From JBGPTK01 sp963797765 (GTDB lineage: Bacteria; Acidobacteriota; Terriglobia; Acidiferrales; UBA7541), in the NCBI GenBank assembly GCA_963797765.1, contig CAWCQU010000004.1, positions 372,001 to 436,000 on the forward strand: DNA of 64,000 nt, given 5' to 3'. How positions within the stretch are numbered: position 1 is the stretch's first letter; every line of letters starts with the position of its first letter. The notes under the pieces are model-generated. The model made no database searches, was not told the origin of the DNA, and saw only the letters and a program-made list of their open reading frames with translations. The position numbers and the translations under genes are program-made. Positions 52,761 to 60,678 of this stretch are shown piece after piece.

Positions 52761-52839
52761 GTAGCACAGCCACCACTCTTGTCTGTGCACCTGGTGAACT
52801 CCGGAACTTACCCGCACAGGCAGAAGTGTGCCTGTGCCA
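52761..52839. repeat. GTAGCACAGCC-family repeat
   Basis: GTAGCACAGCCACCACTCTT starts the element. A hairpin GCACAGGC/GCCTGTGC at 52814-52837 ends it. Relatives lie at 5844-5872 and 6373-6448. It separates the convergent PEGA and truB genes. Confidence 0.65.
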
Positions 52840-52875
52840 TCAAAACAAACCGGCATGAATCGCAACGCAAACTGT

Positions 52876-53850
52876 TTAAGGAGTGGCTTCCAGGACCACC
52901 AGCGGCTGGTAGGTGCGCGGAACCACCGCTTCCGCAATGGCGATCAAACGATCCGCTTGATTGAAAACGCGCAGCCGGGCGGGCTTCCAATCCCCGGAAT
53001 CGAGTTGCGCCGGAGCGCCCTGAGCCACGGTAACCACTCCCGGCTGGATTTGCGCGATCTGAATATTGAATTTTGCTCCGTGGCAGACGCGCTTTTCGAC
53101 GACCGGCAGCACGCTCACACGGGGCAATTCAGGCAACAGGCGCTCGAGGGGAATGATGCGCTCGGCCAGCCGCCCGGCGCGCGTATCTTCCGCCAGTTCG
53201 TCCAACGAAATCGCGTGATCGAGCGTGAACTCTCCGACGGCTGTGCGCACAATTTCCGCCAGGTGCGCTCCCGTGCCCAGGGCCTGCCCCAATTCGTGCG
53301 CCAGCGAGCGTATATAGGTTCCCGAGCCGCACTCGATCGCAAAACGCGCCACGGGTCCCTCGATCTCCACCAGCCGGAATTCGTATACTTCCACTTCCAC
53401 CGCCGCCAGCGTTACTGGCTTGTTTTTTCGCGCCAGTTCGTGCGCCGGGCGCCCGTGAATTTTCTTGGCGGAAAATGACGGCGGGACCTGCTGAATTTTT
53501 CCTATGAATGGCGGAAGCAGCGCTTCTATCGCTTCCCGGCTCAACTCGGGCGCATTGTCCGGTCCCAGCGGCGTGCCATCCGCGTCGTAGGAATCCGTGG
53601 CAAATCCGAATCGCACGGCGCAGGCGTAGCGTTTTCGGCGGCCGGAATAAAATTGCGCCAGTCGAGTGGCGCGGCCCAGCACCAGCACCAACACTCCAGT
53701 GGCCAGCGGGTCCAGCGTTCCCAGGTGTCCGATTTGCCGGAATCCGGCTAGCCGCCGCACTGTTTCCACCACATCGTGCGAGGTTTTCCCCTGCGGCTTG
53801 TCGATCACAAGCGCGCCGTCGATTGGCGGGGGTTGTGGAGTTCGAGACAT
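52876..53850 (-). CDS. truB: tRNA pseudouridine-55 synthase
   Basis: This 324-residue enzyme modifies U55 in the T-loop of tRNAs. Key blocks are GALVIDKPQGKTSHDVVETVRRL, the catalytic Asp in GHLGTLDPLATGVLVLVLGRATRL, and IECGSGTYIRSLAHELGQALG. The C-terminal PUA-like domain is present. It is the last gene of the rimP-nusA-infB operon, 52 bases after rbfA, the classical order. Confidence 0.95.
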   Translation of the reverse strand: MSRTPQPPPIDGALVIDKPQGKTSHDVVETVRRLAGFRQIGHLGTLDPLATGVLVLVLGRATRLAQFYSGRRKRYACAVRFGFATDSYDADGTPLGPDNAPELSREAIEALLPPFIGKIQQVPPSFSAKKIHGRPAHELARKNKPVTLAAVEVEVYEFRLVEIEGPVARFAIECGSGTYIRSLAHELGQALGTGAHLAEIVRTAVGEFTLDHAISLDELAEDTRAGRLAERIIPLERLLPELPRVSVLPVVEKRVCHGAKFNIQIAQIQPGVVTVAQGAPAQLDSGDWKPARLRVFNQADRLIAIAEAVVPRTYQPLVVLEATP

Positions 53851-53902
53851 GGGGAAATGTTTTCAGGGATGGGCGGCGAACAGCCCGGCCGGCAAATTCG
53901 TT

Positions 53903-54292
53903 TTACGATTCTCCCGGGCTTTTTGTCTTGCGCAGCAATTCATCGATGTGATGGCCATACTCCTCGGATTGGTCGAGCACGAAGGTAATTTCCGGAGTGC
54001 GCCGCATCTGCAGGCGCTCGATCAATTCGTGCCGGATGTAGCCCGTCGCTGCCGTCAACCCCAGCAGCGTATCGTTTCGCTCGGCTTCCGTGCCGGTCAC
54101 GTTTACGTAAATTCGCGCGTGCTTCATGTCCGGGGAGAGGCGCACTTCCGTGATCTCCATTGGAATTGAGAGGCGCGGATCTTTCAATTCTCCGGCCAGC
54201 ATCACGCTGATCTCGATTCGAATTTCCTCGGCGATGCGCTCGGGACGGTGTCCGGCGATAGTCATGTTCTTACCCCAAGCTGAAAAGTGCAT
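53903..54292 (-). CDS. rbfA: ribosome-binding factor A
   Basis: This protein of up to 129 residues is a KH-like factor that matures the 30S subunit. Blocks are RIAEEIRIEISVMLAGELKDPRL, EITEVRLSPDMKHARIYVNV and GYIRHELIERLQMRRTPEITFVLD. Two starts are possible: ATG 54292, with AGGAG 7 bases upstream, or ATG 54265, with GGGGTAAG. The first has the better ribosome site. It lies between DUF503 and truB. Confidence 0.92.
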   Translation of the reverse strand: MHFSAWGKNMTIAGHRPERIAEEIRIEISVMLAGELKDPRLSIPMEITEVRLSPDMKHARIYVNVTGTEAERNDTLLGLTAATGYIRHELIERLQMRRTPEITFVLDQSEEYGHHIDELLRKTKSPGES

Positions 54293-54319
54293 CGAGCGCT
54301 CCTGAATTCCGCGCCCGCC

Positions 54320-54604
54320 CTACTCGAAATATTCGATTTCATGGGCGATCAGGTCGCGCCCCAGCAGCTTTTCGCTTTCTTCCGCCACTTCGCGGAGCGA
54401 TTGTTCCAAAAAATTCTCGTCCGCCGAGATTCCCACCACGCCCACCAGCGACCGCTGCCACAATTCCTGGTGATCCAGCTCCGCCACCGCCACGTTGAAG
54501 TGCCCGCGCAGCCGGTCTTTCAGGCTGCGAATCACCTGGCGTTTATCTTTCAGCGAGCGCGCATCGGGAATGTGAATTTCCAGGGTGAGAAGTCCAACCG
54601 GCAT
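54320..54604 (-). CDS. DUF503 (YlxP-like) protein
   Basis: This 94-residue ferredoxin-like fold protein matches DUF503: LTLEIHIPDARSLKDKRQVIRSLKDRLRGHFNVAVAELDHQELWQRSLVGVVGIS. It commonly sits between infB and rbfA, as here, and is presumed to help translation or ribosome assembly, without a proven activity. It is 48 bases after infB. Confidence 0.9.
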   Translation of the reverse strand: MPVGLLTLEIHIPDARSLKDKRQVIRSLKDRLRGHFNVAVAELDHQELWQRSLVGVVGISADENFLEQSLREVAEESEKLLGRDLIAHEIEYFE

Positions 54605-54652
54605 AATAATTCTCCCGGCCGCGATGCTCGAAGGCCCGGCGAGCGCTCGGGA

Positions 54653-57496
54653 TTACGCGGACATCGGGGCGGCCATGCGCACAACCGTGAAGCATTCCAG
54701 AACGTCGCCCGTTTTCACGTCGCTGAAGTTCGCGACGGCGATGCCGCACTCGAAGCCCTGGCGCACTTCGCTGGCATCTTCCTTGAACCGCCGCAGCGAT
54801 CCGATGCGGCCCGTGAAGATCACCACATTATCCCGCAACACGCGCACCTCGCCGTCACGTTTGATCACTCCATCCAGCACGGAGCAGCCGGCAATCATGC
54901 CCACGCCCTTGATGCGGAATATGTCGCGAACCGCGGCGCGGCCCAGGTACGTTTCCTTCATCACCGGCGCCAGCAGGCCCGCCATCGCTTTCTTCAATTC
55001 GTCCACGATCTCGTAAATAATCGTGTGCAGGCGAATCTCCACATTTTCCTGCTGCGCCATGTCCGCGGCCTTGCGTTCCGGCCGCACATTGAACGCCAGG
55101 ATAATCGCATTTGAAGCCGAGGCCAGCACCACATCCCGTTCCGTAACGGCGCCCACGCTGGCATGGATGATTTCCAGCTTCACCTGGTCCGTGGAAAGTT
55201 TCGGCAGCATTTCCCTCAGCACTTCCACCGAGCCCTGCACGTCCGCCTTGATCACGATGGGAAGTTCTTTTACCTCGCCGGCCTTCAGCTGTTCGTGCAA
55301 CTGGTCCAGGGTAAGCCGCGACGTCGCTGATTTCGCAAGTGTGGCCTCGCGCTGTTTTCCTTGCCGGTATTCCACAATGTGCCGGGCCTTGGCTTCATCC
55401 GCCACTTGAAATTGGTCGCCCGCATCCGGCACGCCCTGCAATCCCAGCACTTCCACGGGCGTCGAAGGTGGCGCTTCTTTCATCGGCTTGCCGCGATCGT
55501 CGAACATGGCGCGAACCTTTCCGTACACCGCGCCGACGATGAAAACATCGCCCACATGTAGAGTTCCGTTCTGCACCAGCACCGTGGCCACCGGTCCGCG
55601 GCCTTTATCCACCGACGATTCCAGCACGGTGCCGCTTGCCGATGCTTCGGGATCGGCCTTTAGCTCGCGCAAATCGCCCACCAGCAAAATCATTTCCAGA
55701 AGTTTTTCGATATTTTTCTTGGTGCGCGCGGAAACTTCCACCATCACCGTATCGCCGCCCCATTCTTCCGGCATCAATCCGCGATCGGAAAGCTGGCGCT
55801 TCACACGCTCCGGCTGGGCGTCCGGTTTATCGACTTTGTTGATTGCCACGATGATCGGCACTTTCGCCGCGCGCGCATGATCGATGGCTTCTTCCGTCTG
55901 CGGCATCATGCCGTCGTCCGCGGCCACTACCAGCACCACGATGTCCGTCACCTTCGCGCCGCGAGCGCGCATTCGGGTGAACGCTTCGTGGCCCGGCGTA
56001 TCGATGAACACAATTTTTCGCCCGTCGATGCTCACCTGGTACGCGCCGATGTGCTGCGTGATGCCGCCGGATTCTCCGCCGGCAACATCGGTTTGGCGAA
56101 TCACGTCGAGCAAGCTGGTTTTTCCGTGATCGACGTGGCCCATCACGGTAACCACGGGCGCGCGCGGCACCAGCTTTCCCGCGCGCACTTCCGGGCTGAT
56201 TTCCTCATGATCCGCAGCGGCCTGCTCTTCGAACGAAACCACCTGCACGATCCCGTTGAACGATTCGGCCAGGCTTTTGGCTGTCTCGAGATCCAGCGCC
56301 TGGTTGATGCTGGCGAAAATTCCCTTGTCGAGAAGCGTCTTCAGCAATTCCTTGGCGCGCACGTCCAATTTTTCCGCGAGTTCTCGAACCGTCACGCCTT
56401 CCGTGAATGTCACCAGCCGCGGTTCGCGCTGGACCGGCGGCGCCACCGGCTCCGCATGCGAGGCGCGTTGTCCCACTCCCAGCCGTGCGCGCACGGGATG
56501 GAGTTTGCGTTCTCCTTCCGCGAAACGCTTCTCGATCAAAGGCCGCGCGCGTGCTGGAGCCTTCCGCGCATAAAGCGGTTTACCGGGCTCCGCCTTGGGA
56601 ACGCCGACTCCGGGCGCTCCGGGCTTGCCGCCCATCATGGGTTGTCCGGGACGCGGAGGACCACCGGGACGTCCGCCCGGCGCTCCAACTCCTGGGCGCT
56701 GCGGGAAACGAGAAGGAGGCCCGCCGCTGGGTCGTCCTCCAACCGGATGCTGTGGGCGCGGCCCGGATAGAGCCGGGCGTCCTGAAGCACTCGGTTGAGC
56801 AGATCTCTGCGGCTGCGAAGGATATCGTGTCGAGGGTGGCGCTCCCTGGACCGGCGGCCGTAACGTAATCGGCGGAGGCGCCGAAGGCTTTGCCGCTGGT
56901 GTGGGAGGAATCAGTGTTGGACCGGCCGGCTTCGGCGCGGGGGGCGCACTAGCAGGCTTAGCCGGGGCCGGGGCCGCTGTGGCCGGGGCAACCGGAGCCG
57001 AAGGCGCACCCGTTGCCGGGGTAACACTCGGTCGCGGGGCTGGCGCTGCTGCTGGTCGTGCCGGTGCAGCGGGCGCCGCAGGGGCTGCCGCAGGAGTTAC
57101 TGGTGCCACGCTGGGCCGCGGGGCTGGTGCAGCAGGACGAACGGCGGCAGGCGGCGTCGCGGATGGGTGCGCAACTGGCTTGGCAATGGCCGGTGGAGCA
57201 GGAGCTACCGCAGCCGGTGCAGCTGCCACAGGAGCCGGAGCAGCGGGTCGCGCGCCAGCAGGCCGCGATTTCGCAGCCGCTTCTTTCGCTTTCTTTTCCG
57301 CTTCTACAGCCGCTTCCGCATTGGCCAAACCCAGGAAATGTTTGCGGACTAATTCAGCGTGGTCAAGATCGAGTGAGCTGGAATGCGTCTTCTTTTCGGT
57401 GACGCCGATCTCCGGCAAATATTCGATCAGCACCTTGGCCTTGATCTCGAGTTCCCGGGCCAGCTCGTTAATGCGGATTTGATTCGCGTCAGACAT
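54653..57496 (-). CDS. infB: translation initiation factor IF-2
   Basis: This 947-residue GTPase brings initiator tRNA to the 30S subunit. The N-terminus has an IF2-N helix (IRINELARELEIKAKVLIEYLPEIG). A very Ala/Pro/Gly-rich linker covers residues about 70-300, and a second IF2-N copy is near 370. The G domain shows GHVDHGKT at 453-460, DTPGHEAF and NKVDKPDA. Domains II-IV follow to ECFTVVRMAAPMSA. It begins 3 bases after the nusA stop. The usual ylxR and L7Ae-like genes between nusA and infB are absent. Confidence 0.97.
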   Translation of the reverse strand: MSDANQIRINELARELEIKAKVLIEYLPEIGVTEKKTHSSSLDLDHAELVRKHFLGLANAEAAVEAEKKAKEAAAKSRPAGARPAAPAPVAAAPAAVAPAPPAIAKPVAHPSATPPAAVRPAAPAPRPSVAPVTPAAAPAAPAAPARPAAAPAPRPSVTPATGAPSAPVAPATAAPAPAKPASAPPAPKPAGPTLIPPTPAAKPSAPPPITLRPPVQGAPPSTRYPSQPQRSAQPSASGRPALSGPRPQHPVGGRPSGGPPSRFPQRPGVGAPGGRPGGPPRPGQPMMGGKPGAPGVGVPKAEPGKPLYARKAPARARPLIEKRFAEGERKLHPVRARLGVGQRASHAEPVAPPVQREPRLVTFTEGVTVRELAEKLDVRAKELLKTLLDKGIFASINQALDLETAKSLAESFNGIVQVVSFEEQAAADHEEISPEVRAGKLVPRAPVVTVMGHVDHGKTSLLDVIRQTDVAGGESGGITQHIGAYQVSIDGRKIVFIDTPGHEAFTRMRARGAKVTDIVVLVVAADDGMMPQTEEAIDHARAAKVPIIVAINKVDKPDAQPERVKRQLSDRGLMPEEWGGDTVMVEVSARTKKNIEKLLEMILLVGDLRELKADPEASASGTVLESSVDKGRGPVATVLVQNGTLHVGDVFIVGAVYGKVRAMFDDRGKPMKEAPPSTPVEVLGLQGVPDAGDQFQVADEAKARHIVEYRQGKQREATLAKSATSRLTLDQLHEQLKAGEVKELPIVIKADVQGSVEVLREMLPKLSTDQVKLEIIHASVGAVTERDVVLASASNAIILAFNVRPERKAADMAQQENVEIRLHTIIYEIVDELKKAMAGLLAPVMKETYLGRAAVRDIFRIKGVGMIAGCSVLDGVIKRDGEVRVLRDNVVIFTGRIGSLRRFKEDASEVRQGFECGIAVANFSDVKTGDVLECFTVVRMAAPMSA

Positions 57497-57499
57497 CGT

Positions 57500-59077
57500 T
57501 TAGTTATTGTGCTCCGATTCCTTTTCGTCCGGATGATTCGCATCCGGCTCGGCAGTGGCCGCGGCCTCTTTCGCTTTTTCGGGATCAGCCGTTTCTGGCT
57601 CGGTATTTTCTTCCGCGGATTCGGCCGCCGTTTCCACTTCCGATTCCACCATACCTTCGCCCTCGGCCGTCTCCACTTCCGCTTCATCCAGCGCGGCTTC
57701 CGCCGGCGTCTCCGCGGAATTTTCTAATTCGCCCGCGCCCACCGCTTCCGGCTCCGCCTGTCCTTCGGCAACCGGCGCTTCGGATTCGCCGCTGGCCGCC
57801 GCGGCCTGCTGCGCTTCCAGAGTTTCGAAATACGCGGCGACGGACTGGTGAATTTTCTCCACCATTTTCTCGCCGATGCCGGGAATCTCCACCAGTTGCT
57901 CGGGGGTCATGTCCGCCAATTTCTCGATCGAAGTCACGCCATGCGATTCCAATTTTTCAATTGTCTTCGGCCCCACGCCGGCCAGCTCCGTCAAGGATGT
58001 GCCGGGAGAAGTGAGCGCCACCATTTGCGCTTCAATTTCACGGCGCTTTTCTTCCTCGCTCTTGATATCGATGTTCCAGCCGATCAACTTGCTGGCCAAA
58101 CGCACGTTCTGGCCCTTTTTACCGATCGCCAGCGAAAGTTGCGTATCTTCCACGATCACTTCCAGCCGCTTTTCTTCCGGGTCCACGATCTGAACGCGCG
58201 TCACTTTCGCGGGGCTCAGCGCCTTCTGCGCGAAGCTGATGGTCTCGTCGAAAAAGGGAATAATGTCGATTTTTTCGCCGCGCAATTCGCGAATAATCGA
58301 TTGCACGCGCATTCCCTTCATGCCCACGCACGCGCCCACGGGATCAACATCCTTGTCGCGGCTTTCCACGGCGATTTTGGTGCGTTCGCCGGCCTCGCGG
58401 GCCACGGCCCGAATCTGCACCGTTCCGTCGTAAATTTCCGGAACTTCCATTTCAAATAAACGCTGCACCAATACCGGATCGGCGCGCGAGGTGATGACTT
58501 GCGGTCCCTTGGCGGCGCGCTCCACGGCGCGAATCGTCACGCGCAAACGCTCGCCCACGTTGTAAGTTTCCAAGCGCGATTGTTCGCGCTTCGGCAGCCG
58601 CGCTTCCGTGCGTCCCAGGTCCACAATCACATCCGGGCCTTCGGTGCGCTTGACGATGCAGTTCACCAGTTCGCCCACGCGCGTATGGAACTCGTTGTAG
58701 ATTGTGTCGCGTTCGGCCTCGCGCACTTTTTGCAGAATCACCTGCTTCGCTGTCTGCGCCGCGATTCTGCCCAGCACATCGGTCGGCTTTCCCTGCGTCA
58801 CTTCCCCGCCCAGTTCGATGGCCGGATTGCTCTTCCGCGCATCGTTCAGGGAGATTTCACGGGTGGGATCGGAAACGTCTTCCACCACCACTCTCACGGA
58901 AAACACGTCCACCTGGCCGGTGACCGGGTTGAACTTCGAGCGAATGTCTTCTTCACTCTTATAAAATTTCCGGGCCGCAACCACCATCGCATCTTCAATT
59001 GCCGCGACGATGATATCGGGTTCGATGTGTTTTTCCCGGCTGATCTGCTCGATTGTTTGATACAGCAGACTCGCCAT
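57500..59077 (-). CDS. nusA: transcription termination/antitermination factor NusA
   Basis: This 525-residue factor binds RNA polymerase. The N-terminal domain is present, then S1, KH1 and KH2 (VGACVGMKGMRVQSIIRELRGEKIDIIPF, LSLAIGKKGQNVRLASKL). A helix-hairpin-helix region (LAGVGPKTIEKLESHGVTSIEKLADM, LVEIPGIGEKMVEKI) comes next. Residues about 425-525 are a very acidic Glu/Ala-rich tail not found in short NusA proteins. It follows rimP by 15 bases. Confidence 0.96.
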   Translation of the reverse strand: MASLLYQTIEQISREKHIEPDIIVAAIEDAMVVAARKFYKSEEDIRSKFNPVTGQVDVFSVRVVVEDVSDPTREISLNDARKSNPAIELGGEVTQGKPTDVLGRIAAQTAKQVILQKVREAERDTIYNEFHTRVGELVNCIVKRTEGPDVIVDLGRTEARLPKREQSRLETYNVGERLRVTIRAVERAAKGPQVITSRADPVLVQRLFEMEVPEIYDGTVQIRAVAREAGERTKIAVESRDKDVDPVGACVGMKGMRVQSIIRELRGEKIDIIPFFDETISFAQKALSPAKVTRVQIVDPEEKRLEVIVEDTQLSLAIGKKGQNVRLASKLIGWNIDIKSEEEKRREIEAQMVALTSPGTSLTELAGVGPKTIEKLESHGVTSIEKLADMTPEQLVEIPGIGEKMVEKIHQSVAAYFETLEAQQAAAASGESEAPVAEGQAEPEAVGAGELENSAETPAEAALDEAEVETAEGEGMVESEVETAAESAEENTEPETADPEKAKEAAATAEPDANHPDEKESEHNN

Positions 59078-59092
59078 ATGACCGCCTCTCCT

Positions 59093-59563
59093 CTAAAATT
59101 CCACAATCAGGTTTGCCTTGCGAATCTCCGCGTACGGCAATGTAATTACCCGGTTTTTCAATTCCACTTGAACCATGCCGTCGGCAAAACCAACCAGACG
59201 GCCTTCGTAATATTTCGCGTTCTCCACCGGCTCGTTCAGCCAGATTTTTGCTTTGCGGCCAGTGAACCGCGCATAATCCGCCGGTTTGATCAGTTTCCGG
59301 TCCAGCCCCGGTGAACTGACCTCAAGTATGTAACTGGGCCCGGGTACCAAATCCTCCACGTCGAGGATCGCGCTCAATTGTTGGCTTACCGTTTCACAAT
59401 CTTTGTGGCTGATTCCGCCTTGCGGGTGCTCAGGACTTACTGGCCGGTCCAAAAAGATGCGCAGCAGCCGATCTCTGCCAATCTTCCATTCAACGTCGAC
59501 AATCTCAATGCCCAGCGACTGAGCCACCCTTTCAGCCGCCTCGCGAATCTTCGCCAAGTCCAT
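59093..59563 (-). CDS. rimP: ribosome maturation factor RimP
   Basis: This 156-residue protein assists 30S assembly. Blocks are IREAAERVAQSLGIEIVDVEWK, RLLRIFLDRPVSPEHPQGGISHKDCETVSQQLSAILD and the SYILEVSSPGLDRKLIKPADYARFTG signature. It is the first gene of the operon. A promoter and a leader hairpin lie upstream (59702-59730 and 59648-59670). Confidence 0.95.
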   Translation of the reverse strand: MDLAKIREAAERVAQSLGIEIVDVEWKIGRDRLLRIFLDRPVSPEHPQGGISHKDCETVSQQLSAILDVEDLVPGPSYILEVSSPGLDRKLIKPADYARFTGRKAKIWLNEPVENAKYYEGRLVGFADGMVQVELKNRVITLPYAEIRKANLIVEF

Positions 59564-59647
59564 TGCCTAGCTACGCTTCCGGCGAACCCGAGGCGCCCTC
59601 CCGTTCCAGGAGGAACCACCAAGGCTGCCGTGATTTCTACGGCCAAC

Positions 59648-59670
59648 AAAAAAGTGGGCTCGCGCCCACT
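59648..59670 (-). terminator. intrinsic terminator in the rimP leader (likely attenuator)
   Basis: On the minus strand a perfect 7-bp stem AGTGGGC/GCCCACT closes a GCGA tetraloop of GNRA type and runs into a six-T tract. It sits downstream of the promoter at 59702-59730 and 85 bases before rimP, so it would stop transcription before the operon. That is the layout of an attenuator. Confidence 0.7.
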
Positions 59671-59701
59671 CGGTCATTCGACCTAGCTGGAAACAGACCA
59701 C

Positions 59702-59730
59702 AGTATAGCTGCGGCTACCGGCAAACGCAA
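59702..59730 (-). promoter_or_regulatory. promoter of the rimP-nusA-infB operon
   Basis: Reading the minus strand, TTGCGT (59730-59725), exactly 17 bases, then TATACT (59707-59702). Transcription from about 59695 would give a leader of roughly 130 bases containing the attenuator-like hairpin. Confidence 0.55.
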
Positions 59731-59845
59731 GCGTCGAGCCAGAACCCCAAAACCCGAGCAAAAAACCTGTATTGCCAATTATTTACGAGCCAAGAACTGG
59801 TATCACTTTCAACCAGCACCGCGATTCAGCCGCCAAACTGGAGAA

Positions 59846-59879
59846 ATAAAAGGGCCTCCCCGCTTCGAGAGAGGAGGCC
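59846..59879 (-). terminator. intrinsic terminator after the OmpH-like gene
   Basis: On the minus strand, 18 bases after the stop at 59898, an 8-bp stem GGGCCTCC/GGAGGCCC with a GC-rich extension is followed by TTTTATTT. It separates the OmpH-like gene from the rimP promoter. Confidence 0.75.
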
Positions 59880-59897
59880 CATGAATTTCCTGTTTCC

Positions 59898-60506
59898 CTA
59901 CTGCTGGGGCGGCTTCGGCGCAGCTGGTTTCGGCTGTGCGGGCCGGGTCGTTGCTGGCGCTGGCGTCGCCGCTTTTGTGACGGGATTCGCCTGGTCATAG
60001 AGGCGGATGATGTCCTGGGTGATATCCACCTGGGGAGAAAAATTGAGCACGATGCTGTTTTGAGAATTGTCCAGGATCAACGCAAAATTATTCTGCTTCG
60101 AATACCCGTCGATAATTTGCAGCATCTTGTTGCCGATGCGGTCCACCACCTCGCGCTGTGCTTCATTACTGTCGTCTTGCAGATCCTGTTGTTTGCGCTG
60201 CAGCGAGCGGGTCCACTGATCGCCTTGGCGAGCCAGCCGAGCCTTTTCTTCATCGCTGAGCATAGCGCCGGCGCGCAACTTATTTCGAACGTCCTCAATC
60301 TGGCGATTCAGCGTCTCGAGCTCGGCTTGGCGAGCGGCGAATTGAGTTTGCAGTTCTGCTGTCGCCTGCTTCCCTTCGCCAGTGCTGGTGATGGCGATTT
60401 GAATATTGATGACTCCGATTTTTGCTGGAGCCGCGGCTCCCGCCTGCGCGAAGGCGGCGGGCGCCAGGTTCAATGACGCCAGGGCGGCCAGCGCCAATAT
60501 TTCCAT
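59898..60506 (-). CDS. OmpH/Skp-like periplasmic chaperone, 5' end uncertain
   Basis: The protein has a signal peptide (ILALAALASLNLAPAAFAQ), then KIGVINIQIAITSTGEGKQATAELQTQFAARQAELETLNRQIEDVRNKL and a long coiled coil, as in Skp/OmpH. A Pro/Ala/Gln-rich tail follows (residues about 175-202). Skp-type proteins hold unfolded outer-membrane proteins. A strong AAGGAG ribosome site belongs to the ATG at 60519, but that frame does not match. Removing one A just after it would give MKIRMEILALAAL, a better signal peptide with a positive start. A one-base insertion at about 60507-60509 is likely. Confidence 0.82.
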   Translation of the reverse strand: MEILALAALASLNLAPAAFAQAGAAAPAKIGVINIQIAITSTGEGKQATAELQTQFAARQAELETLNRQIEDVRNKLRAGAMLSDEEKARLARQGDQWTRSLQRKQQDLQDDSNEAQREVVDRIGNKMLQIIDGYSKQNNFALILDNSQNSIVLNFSPQVDITQDIIRLYDQANPVTKAATPAPATTRPAQPKPAAPKPPQQ

Positions 60507-60678
60507 TTCGAATCTTCATGCTCGCTCCTTAAAGTGGATCAAGGGATTGCAAATCGGCGATTATATCTACGTTTCCGGCCCGGTCAATCAGAATCGCTGT
60601 TCGAGCTTACTGGTTCGGATGCCCCGGCCCGCGCGGAAGGTTGGCCCGCTACGCCCGGCACGGGCAGATTCCCTCCCC

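Noticed and set aside
56901..57482. Ala/Gly-rich frame opposite infB
   Set aside because: It is the antisense of the Ala/Pro-rich IF-2 linker and has composition bias only.
60537..60678. Possible tRNA-like fold near a GGTTCGGAT stretch
   Set aside because: No acceptor, D and anticodon stems can be paired around it.
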